The notes: generated by a model from the letters alone, not told the origin. DNA of 49,950 nucleotides from Aquidulcibacter paucihalophilus (GCF_002105465.1 NZ_NCSQ01000051.1:1-49950); one strand, 5' to 3'. Counted from the first letter of the stretch, positions 34,457-43,491 are shown. Program-made: numbers and translations.

Positions 34457-35266
34457 ATGATCCAAGACGTGACAAGCCCGCAGAACAATCTGGTCAAATT
34501 GGCCAAGTCGCTTGACCGCAAGAAGGCGAGAACAGAGTCTGGCTTGTTTCTGGCTGAAGGCGCGCGCCACGTTGGAGAAGGACTTGACTTGGGTTGGGAC
34601 CTGGAAGCGCTCTTGTTCTCCGCTGCTGCAGAGTCGCGGCCGGCCGTACAATCCCTTGCTCAACAGGCCCTTCGGGTCGGCGCTAGAGTAGCACGTGTTT
34701 CTGATCGCGTGCTTGAAGCCGTGGCAAAGCGCGACAATGCCCAGTCCGTTTTAGGCCTATTCCGTCAACGCTATACAGCGCTGACAGATTTGGCTGCCAG
34801 CCCATTGATTATCGCGTTGGAAAGGATCCGTGATCCCGGCAACCTTGGGACAATTCTGCGGACCTTAGACTCAGTTGGTGGTGGCGGAATTGTGCTGCTG
34901 GAAGAGAGCTGTGATCCGTTTTCGATTGAGGCGGTCCGCGCCAGCATGGGCTCGATCTTCTCCGCACCCGTAACTAGGGCAAACTTTGTGGAATTTGATG
35001 CGTGGCGTAAAGTGCAGGGCTTCAAAATGACGGGGACCACTCTTAAAGGCTCAACCCGCCACACCGAAACAGACTTTGGCATTAAGACAGTTCTTTTGAT
35101 GGGAAATGAACAATCTGGCATTCCAGATTCTTGGGCAACCGCTTGTGATGCTTTGGTGCGCCTTCCTATGGCAGGGCGCGCAGACAGCCTTAATCTTGCA
35201 ATTGCAACGGCGGTGACAACTTACGAAATCTGGCGACAAAAAGGCTTTAAAGGAGCCCGCGATTAG
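34457..35266 (+). CDS. TrmH/SpoU-family RNA 2'-O-methyltransferase
   Basis: 269 aa from ATG 34457, with GAGGAAG just before it; the frame is open further upstream to 34325. The N-terminal substrate-binding part shows SPQNNLVKLAKSLDRKKART, ESGLFLAEGARHVGE. The C-terminal SpoU knot is clear: ALERIRDPGNLGTILRT (motif 1), LLMGNEQSGIP (motif 2) and VRLPMAGRADSLNLAIATAV (motif 3). SPOUT enzymes methylate the 2'-OH of ribose in rRNA or tRNA using S-adenosylmethionine. The exact site cannot be inferred. The gene is directly followed, with no gap, by a second RNA methyltransferase (TAG-ATG at 35264-35269). Confidence 0.92.
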   Translation: MIQDVTSPQNNLVKLAKSLDRKKARTESGLFLAEGARHVGEGLDLGWDLEALLFSAAAESRPAVQSLAQQALRVGARVARVSDRVLEAVAKRDNAQSVLGLFRQRYTALTDLAASPLIIALERIRDPGNLGTILRTLDSVGGGGIVLLEESCDPFSIEAVRASMGSIFSAPVTRANFVEFDAWRKVQGFKMTGTTLKGSTRHTETDFGIKTVLLMGNEQSGIPDSWATACDALVRLPMAGRADSLNLAIATAVTTYEIWRQKGFKGARD

Positions 35267-36199
35267 ATGGCTCAGAAACCGACAAGCCAAGTGAAATACA
35301 CACCAACTCGCCTAGCGCCGATCTTAACGGCGGATGATTGGTCTGACTATGCCCTAATCGATTCTGGCGATGGCCAAAAACTCGAGCGATTCGGTCCATA
35401 TACATTTATCCGTCCAGATAGTCAGGCTCTGTGGCCGCGGCGCCTCAGCGAAAGAGAGTGGGTCTATGACGCAGCCTTTTCTGGTCAAGAGACTGAGGAA
35501 ATGGGGCGTTGGCGCTTTGTCCGGCGTGTCCCTGAGACTTGGCCCATTTCTTGGGGAGGCATAAGGTTCCACGCTCGGTGCACCCCATTTCGTCATCTAG
35601 GCCTGTTTCCAGAACAATCTGTGCATTGGCGTTGGTGCCGCGACCTTATTGAAGCACGTGTCACGCAAAGCTCCAAAGCCCCCTCTCCGAAAGTACTGAA
35701 TTTATTCGGGTATACTGGGATAGCGAGTCTTGTTTGCGCGAAGGCAGGAGCAAACGTTACTCATGTGGATGCCTCCAAAAAGGCAGTCGGATTTGCACGT
35801 GAAAACCAAGCCCTTGCCGGCCTTGATGATCGGCCAATTCGTTGGATCGTTGACGATGCGCTGAAGTTTGTCGAGCGTGAGATCCGCCGCGGCAACAAAT
35901 ACCACGGGATCATACTAGACCCGCCAAAGCATGGCCGTGGACCGACCGGCGAAATCTGGAAATTGGAAGAGGGGTTAGACCGCCTCTTGTCAGCTTGCGT
36001 TGAGTTGCTCGAAGACGATTCCCTTTTTCTGGTAGCAACCGTTTATGCGGTTCGCCTGAGCTTTTTGGCCCTTGATAATGGATTGGCGGCAGCGCTTGGT
36101 GATCGAGCAGGTCAACGCGAAGCTGGTGAAATGGCAATCCCGGAGCGTGGGTCTAGTCGGCTGCTACCGACTGCGATTTTTGCACGCTGGTCCAGCTAA
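35267..36199 (+). CDS. Class I SAM-dependent (rRNA) methyltransferase
   Basis: 310 aa starting right after the stop of the SpoU gene, so the two are coupled. The Rossmann methyltransferase core shows KVLNLFGYTGIASLVCAKAG, NVTHVDASKKAVGFARENQA and the NPPY-like IILDPPKHGRGPTGEIWKLE with a catalytic-type DPPK. This matches the RlmI/Methyltrans_SAM group that methylates cytosine or other bases in rRNA. The N-terminal region (FGPYTFIRPDSQALWPRRLS) is not a typical PUA domain, so it belongs to a divergent subfamily common in alphaproteobacteria. Partner with the SpoU gene suggests two rRNA modification steps in one operon. Confidence 0.88.
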   Translation: MAQKPTSQVKYTPTRLAPILTADDWSDYALIDSGDGQKLERFGPYTFIRPDSQALWPRRLSEREWVYDAAFSGQETEEMGRWRFVRRVPETWPISWGGIRFHARCTPFRHLGLFPEQSVHWRWCRDLIEARVTQSSKAPSPKVLNLFGYTGIASLVCAKAGANVTHVDASKKAVGFARENQALAGLDDRPIRWIVDDALKFVEREIRRGNKYHGIILDPPKHGRGPTGEIWKLEEGLDRLLSACVELLEDDSLFLVATVYAVRLSFLALDNGLAAALGDRAGQREAGEMAIPERGSSRLLPTAIFARWSS

Positions 36200-36316
36200 G
36201 TCTAATTCGAGATAAGCTGCGAAACAAACAAGATATTCAGCGGCCGCACGCCGATGTTTCTGAATCGTTAACCGATGCAGGTCAGTGAATCAGGCCGAAC
36301 TGGATCTCTCTGCATC

Positions 36317-37624
36317 ATGGCAGCTACACAGACTTTAAATGCTAAACCTTTGGCCATTGGTCTCAAGCACACCGGCTTGAGCCTTGCAGCCCTGTTTTTG
36401 GCGCTGGGCTTGAGTGCAGCTGCAATCCAAGTTTTGGGTAATGAAGAAGATGCCGGGCCCAGCGCCATCCTCGAAGTGCCGCGCTATGATCCAGCGACAG
36501 CAAAGCCTGCGACGGCAAGCATGGAACCAAAAATTGACCTTGCGACTCAAGGCATGGTGATGGGTTGGTTACCTTGGCGCCTGCCGGATGGTGCCATGTC
36601 GCCTTGGTTGCCCGGAACGCCGCCGCCGAAATCGCCCAGTGCGGCAGATCAAGCTATCAGCGAGGCAGAAGCCATGCGCCTGGCTGCAGAAGCCAAAAAC
36701 CCGACGGTGACGGGAGCTGCAACTGCGGCCTCGGCTGCACAAATACCGACTGTATCCGGCACTGCTCGGATATTGGCTCCTTCATTTGGTACCCCAAGCA
36801 CCGAAGGAGGCGTTCAAGTCTATCGCGGACAAGTAGGTGCTCCCTTGACGCAAGCCCCGGCTGCTGGCGTCCACCAACAGGGACCTGGTGGCCTGTTACC
36901 AATCATTGGGACCGGTAATCGAACTGTCTTTGATGTGTATCGCAAACCCTTTTCTGACACAGGTAGGCCAAAGGTTGCTTTAGTTGTTGGTGGCCTCGGG
37001 CTCAATGCGAGGATTACTCAGCGCGCCATTGATGAATTGCCAGCAGAAGTGACTCTATCGTTTGTGCCATATGCGGAAAACTTGCAGGGTTGGATCAATA
37101 AAGCGCGTGCGAATGGCCACGAAGTCTTAATTGAAATTCCGATGGAGCCTTTCGACTATCCAGAAAACGATCCAGGCCCGCATACCTTGCTGACCACAGC
37201 CTCCGCTGATGAGAACCAGAGACGACTTGAATTTTTGTTGTCGCGCGCCAGTGGCTATTTTGGCATCACTAATTACCTCGGTGGTAAGTTTGCGACGTCA
37301 AATGAATCGAGTAGCGCCCTTATGCGGCAGTTACGTTCACGCGGCGTGGCCTTCATAGCAGATGGTTCTGCTTCACAACTCGATGCGGCGGCCAGTTCTG
37401 CAGGGCTCCGTAATGCACAAGCCGATCGACTCATCGACCAAAGACCCTCAAGCGATGACATCGCAGCACAACTCGGTGCCCTTGAGGCCATGGCGACTCA
37501 AAGGGGGGCGGCCCTCGGCTTTGGGGTTGCCTATAGTGTAACCATTGACCAAATTGCGCGGTGGGCGAAAGATGCAGCCCGACGGGGGCTTATCCTAGCG
37601 CCAGCATCCGCGGTTACATCATGA
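36317..37624 (+). CDS. Divergent polysaccharide deacetylase family protein
   Basis: 435 aa from ATG 36317 (an earlier ATG at 36275 lacks a ribosome site). A membrane anchor at about 15-38 (LSLAALFLALGLSAAAIQVL) is followed by a low-complexity Ala/Pro/Thr region to about residue 210. The C-terminal part is the divergent polysaccharide deacetylase domain (PF04748): PKVALVVGGLGLNARITQRA, LPAEVTLSFVPYAENL, GHEVLIEIPMEPFDYPENDP, GYFGITNYLGGKF and RGLILAPASA. The family resembles carbohydrate esterases but often lacks full metal ligands, so true activity is uncertain. The periplasmic location is inferred. The stop overlaps the start of rppH (ATGA). Confidence 0.9.
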   Translation: MAATQTLNAKPLAIGLKHTGLSLAALFLALGLSAAAIQVLGNEEDAGPSAILEVPRYDPATAKPATASMEPKIDLATQGMVMGWLPWRLPDGAMSPWLPGTPPPKSPSAADQAISEAEAMRLAAEAKNPTVTGAATAASAAQIPTVSGTARILAPSFGTPSTEGGVQVYRGQVGAPLTQAPAAGVHQQGPGGLLPIIGTGNRTVFDVYRKPFSDTGRPKVALVVGGLGLNARITQRAIDELPAEVTLSFVPYAENLQGWINKARANGHEVLIEIPMEPFDYPENDPGPHTLLTTASADENQRRLEFLLSRASGYFGITNYLGGKFATSNESSSALMRQLRSRGVAFIADGSASQLDAAASSAGLRNAQADRLIDQRPSSDDIAAQLGALEAMATQRGAALGFGVAYSVTIDQIARWAKDAARRGLILAPASAVTS

Positions 37625-38118
37625 GTATAGAAACGATCCCTGCTCCACCAGAAGGCTATCGGCCGAATGTCGGCATTTTGTTGTTTGACATGCGGGGGTT
37701 GGTATGGGTCGGCAAGCGGCGTGGCTTTAACGGCCAACATGCATGGCAAGCCCCACAAGGCGGAATTGACCGCAACGAGGATGTTGAAACTGCAGCGCTT
37801 CGGGAACTGGGCGAAGAAACTGGCATTGGTCCGAATCTTGTGTCGATTATCGGCCATACAACCGAGTGGCTGACCTATGACTTCCCACCAGAAATGCAAC
37901 GCGGGAAGTTTCGCCGCAACAAAGGGCAGGCGCAAATTTGGTATGCGCTTCGTTTTTTGGGCTCTGACCGCGATGTAAAACTGAACGCGCACAAACAAGT
38001 TGAGTTTGATGCGTGGCGTTGGGAGCGCTTGGAAGCGCTTCCAGATCTCGTCGTGCCGTTTAAGCGAGAGGTTTACAATCGGATAGTGCAGGACTTTGGC
38101 CACCTTGCTGCCGCCTAG
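37621..38118 (+). CDS. rppH: RNA pyrophosphohydrolase
   Basis: 165 aa from ATG 37621, overlapping the preceding stop as ATGA. RppH removes pyrophosphate from the 5' end of mRNAs and starts their decay. The Nudix box is exact: G-GIDRN-E-DVETAAL-RE-L-GEE-T-GI (about residues 39-61). Other RppH signatures: YRPNVGILLFDMRGLVWVGK, HAWQAPQGGI, TTEWLTYDFPPEM and KFRRNKGQAQIWYALRF. RppH after the divergent deacetylase gene is a common alphaproteobacterial arrangement. A hydrolase gene follows 45 bp later. Confidence 0.96.
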   Translation: MSIETIPAPPEGYRPNVGILLFDMRGLVWVGKRRGFNGQHAWQAPQGGIDRNEDVETAALRELGEETGIGPNLVSIIGHTTEWLTYDFPPEMQRGKFRRNKGQAQIWYALRFLGSDRDVKLNAHKQVEFDAWRWERLEALPDLVVPFKREVYNRIVQDFGHLAAA

Positions 38119-38163
38119 CTTTTTGTGGCATGACCTTTTGGTCGAAACGGTCGGAGATTGCAG

Positions 38164-38943
38164 GTGGAAAAGCCAATTCTGATGATTCACGGGGTTGGAT
38201 GCGGAGGTGACGCTTGGTCCGCTATGTCTCCCCTCCTGCGGGCTAAAGGCTGGACACCTTATGCCCCCACGCTTTACCCCCAATTCCGGGTCAAAGAAAA
38301 TCCTACGGGTCAGCTCTCCACACTTGGCTTGCATGATTATGTTGAGGCTGCAAAAGCCGAAGCAATGGCCATTGAACGCGCGACGGGCGAAGAACCGATC
38401 TTAATGGGCCACTCAATGGGTGGCCTGATTGTTCAGAAAATGGCAGAACAAGGCATTGGAAAAGCTGCGATTTTGATCACACCAGCACAACCAGTCGACT
38501 GTCAAGTTCAGGATCTGCGCGTCTTATTCACCTTTGCTAATGTGGTCCTAAGGGGCGATCCAAAGCTATCCTATAAAGTCTGGAAAACTGGCTTTCGCTG
38601 GGGTGTACTCAATATGGTCGCACCAGAGCGTCATGATGAGATCTATGCATCTGCGCTATACGACTCCGGCCTTGTTTATCAGCACTTAGGGAAGCCGACG
38701 ACAGACCCACATCGGGTGGCCGTCATCAACGAGCACGCGATCGAATGCCCGATCCTAACCATTGGTGCAGTTCAGGATCGCGCAACAGTGATTCAAGCTG
38801 TGCGCAAAGTGGCCCAAAAATACGCCCGGATTGGCGGGGATTACCGTGAATATGATGGGGCAGCCCACTGGATTATCGATGAGCCCAAAACTGCGGTCGT
38901 GACCGCAGACATTTGCGACTGGCTGGAGTCAAAAGGCCTATAG
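38164..38943 (+). CDS. Alpha/beta hydrolase
   Basis: 259 aa from GTG 38164, chosen because GGAG lies seven bases before it; a TTG at 38158 would sit on the ribosome site. The fold's oxyanion loop is ILMIHGVGCGGDAW and the nucleophile elbow ILMGHSMGGLIVQKMAE (Ser at about 86). The catalytic Asp is probably in TIGAVQDRATV and the His in YDGAAHWIIDEP near the end. No signal peptide. Substrate is not predictable from this general family of esterases, lipases and related enzymes. It follows rppH closely and may share its transcript. Confidence 0.88.
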   Translation: MEKPILMIHGVGCGGDAWSAMSPLLRAKGWTPYAPTLYPQFRVKENPTGQLSTLGLHDYVEAAKAEAMAIERATGEEPILMGHSMGGLIVQKMAEQGIGKAAILITPAQPVDCQVQDLRVLFTFANVVLRGDPKLSYKVWKTGFRWGVLNMVAPERHDEIYASALYDSGLVYQHLGKPTTDPHRVAVINEHAIECPILTIGAVQDRATVIQAVRKVAQKYARIGGDYREYDGAAHWIIDEPKTAVVTADICDWLESKGL

Positions 38944-38982
38944 TCGATCGGACAAGGAAAGCTTGGTTTAGGACCAAGGTTA

Positions 38983-39016
38983 CTGCACAATGTGCAGAAA
39001 TATGTGCAATTGTGCG
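38983..39016. promoter_or_regulatory. Palindrome CTGCACA-A-TGTGCAG plus further TGTGCA half-sites
   Basis: Perfect 7-bp arms at 38983-38997 with a one-base centre are followed by TGTGCA at 39003 and AATTGTGC at 39008-39015. The cluster lies about 80-110 bp upstream of the DUF484 start. It shares the half-site AATTGTGC with a palindrome before the DUF1800 gene (49860-49877). This suggests one dimeric regulator, but none was recognised. Confidence 0.45.
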
Positions 39017-39093
39017 ATTTCCGTAACCGCGTGTTCACCTTGTTCACGTCAAACTCTTCGCATACGTAACCCTGTCCCGGATCCTGCCCACTT

Positions 39094-39786
39094 ATGGCCT
39101 ACCAAGACGCCGCTCTCATTGCCGAACCAGAACTCGATTTGGATCTGATCCGCGATTTCTTGATGCAAAATCCAAGCTTTGTGCGCGAAGACACAGAGTT
39201 ATTGAACCGCATCGCGGCTGAGCCGAGCACCGGAAATGTGATTGCAATTGCCGATTTGGCTCGCGAGCGCATGTTACGGGAGACCCGAGCAGCCCGCTCA
39301 CGGTTCGCCGCCATTGTTGAAACCGCACGTGCAAATTATGAAGCCCAAATCCGTGTTCAAGAGGCTATTTTGGCAGTACTGGATAGCCAAGATCCCGAAG
39401 ATCTGAATGAGCGTCTTTCGGGCCACGTGGCGTTCGCTCTTGCGGCCGACGTCTGTGTTTTGGCTGTCTCCGACTCCAACGCCGCCAGCCAAGCTCTTGA
39501 TAAAGTGGGCTCCGCAATTGAACGCTTGGTACCAACCCATCAACCGACAATCCTAGGTCCGGTCGAGCGGTCACGTACTTGGCTTTACGGGGATCGCAGC
39601 GAGTTGGTAAACTCGGAGGCGCTGGCTCGATTGGAATTTGGACCGACGCGCCGTTTGGCAATCTTGGCTATTGCCAGCCGTGACCCCGATGCATTCAGGC
39701 CTGACCATGGCGGCGAGCTCGTTACCTTCTTTGCCCGTGTGCTGGAGCGCGTTCTAACGCGCTTCGCAGCTGACGGATTGCTGTGA
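39094..39786 (+). CDS. DUF484 family protein
   Basis: 230 aa with the DUF484 pattern: LDLIRDFLMQNPSFVREDTE, a helical linker with LARERMLRETRAARSRFAAI, then a GAF-like domain (about 100-225) with LSGHVAFALAADVCVLAVSD and RRLAILAIASRDPDAFRPDH. The family is cytoplasmic and of unknown biochemical role; it is commonly encoded directly before xerC in proteobacteria, as here, which hints at a link to chromosome-dimer resolution or cell division. The stop overlaps the xerC GTG by four bases (GTGA). Confidence 0.9.
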   Translation: MAYQDAALIAEPELDLDLIRDFLMQNPSFVREDTELLNRIAAEPSTGNVIAIADLARERMLRETRAARSRFAAIVETARANYEAQIRVQEAILAVLDSQDPEDLNERLSGHVAFALAADVCVLAVSDSNAASQALDKVGSAIERLVPTHQPTILGPVERSRTWLYGDRSELVNSEALARLEFGPTRRLAILAIASRDPDAFRPDHGGELVTFFARVLERVLTRFAADGLL

Positions 39787-40736
39787 GCGAAGGCCCTCGT
39801 CGAGCCGAAGAATTTCCTGATGAGGGCGAGGCCCTAAGTCAAGCTCGCCTTGCGTGGTTGCACTGGCTGAAACACGAACGCCGGCTCGCAGGAAATACGC
39901 TTGAAGCCTATCAACGCGACGTCGATGCCTTCTTCACCTTTTTGGCACAGCATCGCGGCGAAGGTTTAAATTTGGCTAGCCTGTCAGAATTATTGGCCTC
40001 GGACTTGCGAGCTTATTTGGCGCGACGACGACAGGCCAATACCCCTCTTGGTGACCGGTCAGTGGCTCGGGCTCTTGCAGGGATCCGGTCCTATTTTTCC
40101 TTTCTGGACAGGCGATTGGGCATGGCTAATACAAGCATAAGCTCTGTACGGGGCCCGAAGATCAAACCCTCACCCCCACGTCCAGTAAGCAGTGACGCGG
40201 CCTTCGAGTTGATCGATTTGGCTGAAAACGTCGACGCAGCTTGGATTGGCGCTCGGGATACGGCGGTATTGACCCTACTCTACGGCTGCGGCCTTCGCAT
40301 ATCAGAAGCCATTGGGCTGCGTGGAGGGGAGTTGCCCCTATCTTCAACACTACGCATTGTGGGCAAGGGTCAGAAGACGAGACTTGTGCCTACACTACCG
40401 GTCGCGCGCGACGCGGTCGCTGCTTACGTGAGATTATGCCCGTATCCAATCCTATCAGAAGGACCATTATTCTTGGGTGCGCGAGGTGGTCCGCTTCGCG
40501 CTCGGCTTGTCCAAGCGAGCATGGCAAAGTTACGCAGGCAGCTCGGGTTACCCGATTCTGCTACGCCACATGCTTTACGCCATGCTTTTGCGACTCACTT
40601 GCTGCAATCGGGTGGTGATTTGCGCGCCATTCAGGAACTTTTGGGCCACGCTTCCTTGTCGACAACCCAACGCTACATGGAGGTCGACCCGAGCCATATG
40701 ATTGCCGTGTTTTCAAATGCCCACCCTCGTGCCTGA
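39783..40736 (+). CDS. xerC: Site-specific tyrosine recombinase XerC
   Basis: 317 aa from GTG 39783, overlapping DUF484 by GTGA. The core-binding domain (about 20-115) has TLEAYQRDVDAFFTFLAQH. The catalytic domain holds the tyrosine-recombinase residues: Arg172 (GLRISEA), Lys195 (GKGQKTR), His263 and Arg266 (PHALRHAF), His289 (LLGHASLS) and nucleophile Tyr298 (TTQRYMEV). XerC with XerD resolves chromosome dimers at dif near the divisome. The gene is in a housekeeping context without integrase partners, so it is XerC rather than a phage integrase. No dif site was spotted here. Confidence 0.94.
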   Translation: MSEGPRRAEEFPDEGEALSQARLAWLHWLKHERRLAGNTLEAYQRDVDAFFTFLAQHRGEGLNLASLSELLASDLRAYLARRRQANTPLGDRSVARALAGIRSYFSFLDRRLGMANTSISSVRGPKIKPSPPRPVSSDAAFELIDLAENVDAAWIGARDTAVLTLLYGCGLRISEAIGLRGGELPLSSTLRIVGKGQKTRLVPTLPVARDAVAAYVRLCPYPILSEGPLFLGARGGPLRARLVQASMAKLRRQLGLPDSATPHALRHAFATHLLQSGGDLRAIQELLGHASLSTTQRYMEVDPSHMIAVFSNAHPRA

Positions 40737-40845
40737 ATTTGGGACAAGCGGTCAGAGTAGCGCCTGAGAGTGTCCTTACTTGCATGTTCGCCTAATTTCT
40801 GCACAGCGCACTCTGCCCTGTTTGCGAGCACGTCTCCAGTTCTAT

Positions 40846-40860
40846 GCTCAAATTTTGAGC
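40846..40860. promoter_or_regulatory. Perfect palindrome GCTCAAA-T-TTTGAGC upstream of the ammonium transporter
   Basis: Two exact 7-bp arms around one base lie between xerC and the transporter gene, about 135 bp before its probable start. No T-run follows, so it is unlikely to be the xerC terminator. It could be an operator; no NtrC or sigma-54 consensus is seen beside it. Confidence 0.35.
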
Positions 40861-40994
40861 TAATCTGTTCGATTGCGCGGAAGCGGCAGGCCGACACTTG
40901 CCCAGAAGTGCCCGATTTCTAACGCTGCGGCTTGGATGGAGACTGGGCTAATTCTGAGCTCAAGATCGCAAACCTTGTGGGGAGCACGACGAAC

Positions 40995-42575
40995 GTGACA
41001 CGTATCGCAACACGCACACGACCGGAGCTTGGCTTCGAAGCGCTGGTAAGAGCTGGGCTTGCAGCCCTAGCAGCACTGATTTTTGTAATGGGAAGTGGCT
41101 TAGTTTCACCAGCCCACGCGCAAGACGCAGCCAATGCAGTCGCCGCTGCTGCAGCACCGGCCGCCGAAGCGGCCCCTGCTGCGGCCAAACTCGTAGCAAC
41201 TTTGCCAGAAAAGGTTGTCGACAAGGCCGACATCACGTGGATGATGGTCTCAACGCTGCTTGTTCTACTGATGATTATTCCGGGTTTGGCCCTGTTTTAT
41301 GGCGGCTTAGTTCGCGCCAAAAACATGCTGTCTATGCTGATGCAGGTGTCCACCGTAATGGTAATTGGCATGATTACCTGGATGCTTTGGGGCTATAGTC
41401 TCGCATTCACATCGGGCGGTGAAATCGACAGCTTCGTCGGAGGGTTTGACCGCTTATTCCTCAATGGCGCTGGCCTCGACGCGGATGGCAACCCAGTTCT
41501 CGTCGCCACCTTCTCTACGGGTGTATATATCCCTGAATTGGTGTTCGTTGTTTTCCAAATGACTTTCGCGGCCATTACTGCGGCTCTTGTTTTGGGTGGT
41601 GTAGCTGAGCGGATGAAATTCGCAGCTGTTGTGGTTTTCGCCGTTCTTTGGCCTCTTCTTTCGTATTATCCAATGGCACACATGGTTTGGTGGTGGCCCG
41701 GTCCAGACGGCCTGGCAGCTGCTTCAGCGCAAGGTGACAGCTATACATCAGGATTGATCTGGAGCTTTGGAGCCCTCGATTTTGCTGGTGGTACTGTCGT
41801 GCACATCAATGCTGGGATCGCAGCTTTGGTTGGTTGTATCATTCTGGGTGCCCGTGCAGGCTATCGGAATGAGCCGATGCCACCTCACTCTCTGGTCATG
41901 ACCTTTATCGGGGCGGGCCTTCTCTGGGTTGGCTGGTTTGGCTTCAACGCAGGCTCGAACCTCGAGTCCAACTATTATGCCGTCTTGGCAATGGCTAATA
42001 CTTTTATTGCCACCGCAGCCGCCGGCTTCAGTTGGGTTATCTATGAATGGGTGACACGCAAACGCCCATCCATGCTTGGCTTAGCGTCGGGGATCGTTGC
42101 AGGCCTTGTGGCTGTAACCCCAGCTGCTGGTTTTGCTGGCCCCATGGGTGCACTGATCCTTGGCCTAGTAGTCTCGCCAGCCTGTATCTTCTTCTGCTCG
42201 GTCGTGAAGTCGGCGCTAAAGTATGATGATAGCTTGGACGCTTTCGGCATTCACGGCATTGGCGGCATTATTGGTGCAATCGGAACAGGTATTGTGGTTT
42301 CCCCAGCCTTGGGTGGCGCAGGCATTGTCGACTACACCAAATGTTTCGATGAGGCCGGCAAAATCCTCGCTGTGTGCCCTGCGCTGCCATATGATATGGG
42401 CCAGCAAGTTATGAATCAGTTGAAAGGCGTACTGGTCACGGTTGCTTGGTCGGGAGTTGCTTCGGCAATCGTCTTCTTCATCATCAAATACACGATCGGC
42501 CTTAAAGCCTCTGTGGATGATCAAGAGGAAGGCCTCGACATCGCTGAGCATGGAGAACGCGCCTATCACCTCTAA
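40995..42575 (+). CDS. amtB: Ammonium transporter, Amt family
   Basis: About 526 aa from GTG 40995, preceded by GGGGAG; the frame is open to a TTG at 40932. A signal peptide (LAALAALIFVMGSGLVSPAH-AQ) and an Ala-rich stretch come before the 11-helix channel, as in precursor AmtB proteins. Conserved features: ALFYGGLVRAKNMLSMLMQV, FDFAGGTVVHINAGIAALVG with the first twin His, WVGWFGFNAGS, and DAFGIHGIGGIIGAIGTGIV with the second His. It takes up ammonium across the inner membrane. AmtB is usually paired with the PII gene glnK, but no PII gene is next to this one. A strong terminator follows. Confidence 0.95.
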   Translation: MTRIATRTRPELGFEALVRAGLAALAALIFVMGSGLVSPAHAQDAANAVAAAAAPAAEAAPAAAKLVATLPEKVVDKADITWMMVSTLLVLLMIIPGLALFYGGLVRAKNMLSMLMQVSTVMVIGMITWMLWGYSLAFTSGGEIDSFVGGFDRLFLNGAGLDADGNPVLVATFSTGVYIPELVFVVFQMTFAAITAALVLGGVAERMKFAAVVVFAVLWPLLSYYPMAHMVWWWPGPDGLAAASAQGDSYTSGLIWSFGALDFAGGTVVHINAGIAALVGCIILGARAGYRNEPMPPHSLVMTFIGAGLLWVGWFGFNAGSNLESNYYAVLAMANTFIATAAAGFSWVIYEWVTRKRPSMLGLASGIVAGLVAVTPAAGFAGPMGALILGLVVSPACIFFCSVVKSALKYDDSLDAFGIHGIGGIIGAIGTGIVVSPALGGAGIVDYTKCFDEAGKILAVCPALPYDMGQQVMNQLKGVLVTVAWSGVASAIVFFIIKYTIGLKASVDDQEEGLDIAEHGERAYHL

Positions 42576-42598
42576 GGCGATAGCCGGCATCGAACCAG

Positions 42599-42626
42599 AA
42601 AGGCCAGCTTAGCGCTGGCCTTTTTT
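42599..42626 (+). terminator. Rho-independent terminator after the ammonium transporter gene
   Basis: AAGGCCAGC-TTAGC-GCTGGCC is a 7-bp GC-rich stem (9 bp with flanking A-T pairs) followed immediately by TTTTTT. It starts about 24 bases after the transporter stop and ends before the convergent NlpC/P60 gene, so it may also stop transcription from the other side. Confidence 0.92.
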
Positions 42627-42630
42627 GTGC

Positions 42631-43479
42631 CTAATTGCCCAAACGACGGATGGTTAGAATTGAACCATAGCTTTCGCCGATCCGGTCAACCGCCGCTGCC
42701 AAGGGCTCATGCGTTACTGCCATATGATAGCCATTAGCATGCAGTATGTGGGTCTCGTCTGTCATCAAGGCGACATGCCCCTTCCAGCAAACAATATCGC
42801 CCCGCTGAAGGCCCGTTAGGCTTTCATCAAAACGGACCGCTTTGCCAACTTCGCGCTGCATGTAGGAATCACGCGGCAACGCGATGCCTGCTGCCCTGAA
42901 AGCAGTCTGAATCAGACCTGAGCAATCAAGGCCCAAGCTCTCAACGCCACCCCATTGATACGGCGCATGAAGGAACTGCTCTGCAATCGCCACGGGATCT
43001 GTGGCAACCTGCGACAGTGGCGCTAAGTGAGCCTGATATATCCAGCCCGCGCGCTCAACTGCAACAAAGCCATTTTCATGCTCAGCTTTGATGGTCACCT
43101 GTGCGCCGAGGCTCAAAAGGAAATGTGGAGCTGCCCGAGCAGTCGGCGCTGAAAAGGCATAGGTACGCAACACATTAACCTTATGGGACGTTACCAAAAC
43201 TGGCGCGGACAGAGCAGCCATATCAAACCAGCCAACATAGCCATCGCTCCGCATTTGGCCCCATCCAAAACCCCCTCGTTCTTCGTAGACATCAACGACA
43301 TCACCATGAAGTGCTTGGCTCAATTGTTCGCCATCTGGCTCTGGAACTTTGCGCAATGGCGCGACACCGGCACTCACTTGATGTGGAATCGGGTCAACAT
43401 AGCGAGCAGATTCGACAATACCTTTGAGTTTCGAGGCTGCCAGGTCACTTCGATAGGGATTCAGATTGGGGTCAAGCAT
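42631..43479 (-). CDS. NlpC/P60 family cysteine peptidase with SH3-like domains
   Basis: 282 aa. Two SH3-type regions (about 35-90 and 95-155) precede a C-terminal NlpC/P60 domain (about 165-282). The catalytic residues are visible: LGLDCSGLIQTAFRAAG (Cys186), GHVALM (His235) and HILHANGYHM (His247 as the polar third residue), along with APYQWGG. Such enzymes cleave peptide bonds in peptidoglycan (typically D-Glu to diaminopimelate). No signal peptide is visible, which fits cytosolic or recycling-type members in alphaproteobacteria. The MarR-type regulator gene lies 12 bp upstream on the same strand, indicating one operon. Confidence 0.92.
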   Translation of the reverse strand: MLDPNLNPYRSDLAASKLKGIVESARYVDPIPHQVSAGVAPLRKVPEPDGEQLSQALHGDVVDVYEERGGFGWGQMRSDGYVGWFDMAALSAPVLVTSHKVNVLRTYAFSAPTARAAPHFLLSLGAQVTIKAEHENGFVAVERAGWIYQAHLAPLSQVATDPVAIAEQFLHAPYQWGGVESLGLDCSGLIQTAFRAAGIALPRDSYMQREVGKAVRFDESLTGLQRGDIVCWKGHVALMTDETHILHANGYHMAVTHEPLAAAVDRIGESYGSILTIRRLGN

Positions 43480-43491
43480 AAACGTTGCTCA

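Noticed and set aside
39032..39048. Alphaproteobacterial LexA box upstream of DUF484 (GTTC repeats)
   Set aside because: The two GTTC motifs are five bases apart, whereas the LexA consensus needs seven.
39783..40736. Phage or transposon integrase
   Set aside because: Overlap with DUF484, typical XerC length and motifs and the absence of other mobile genes favour the housekeeping recombinase.
40737..40994. Sigma-54/NtrC promoter for the ammonium transporter
   Set aside because: No TGGC-N8-TTGC type -24/-12 pair was found on inspection.
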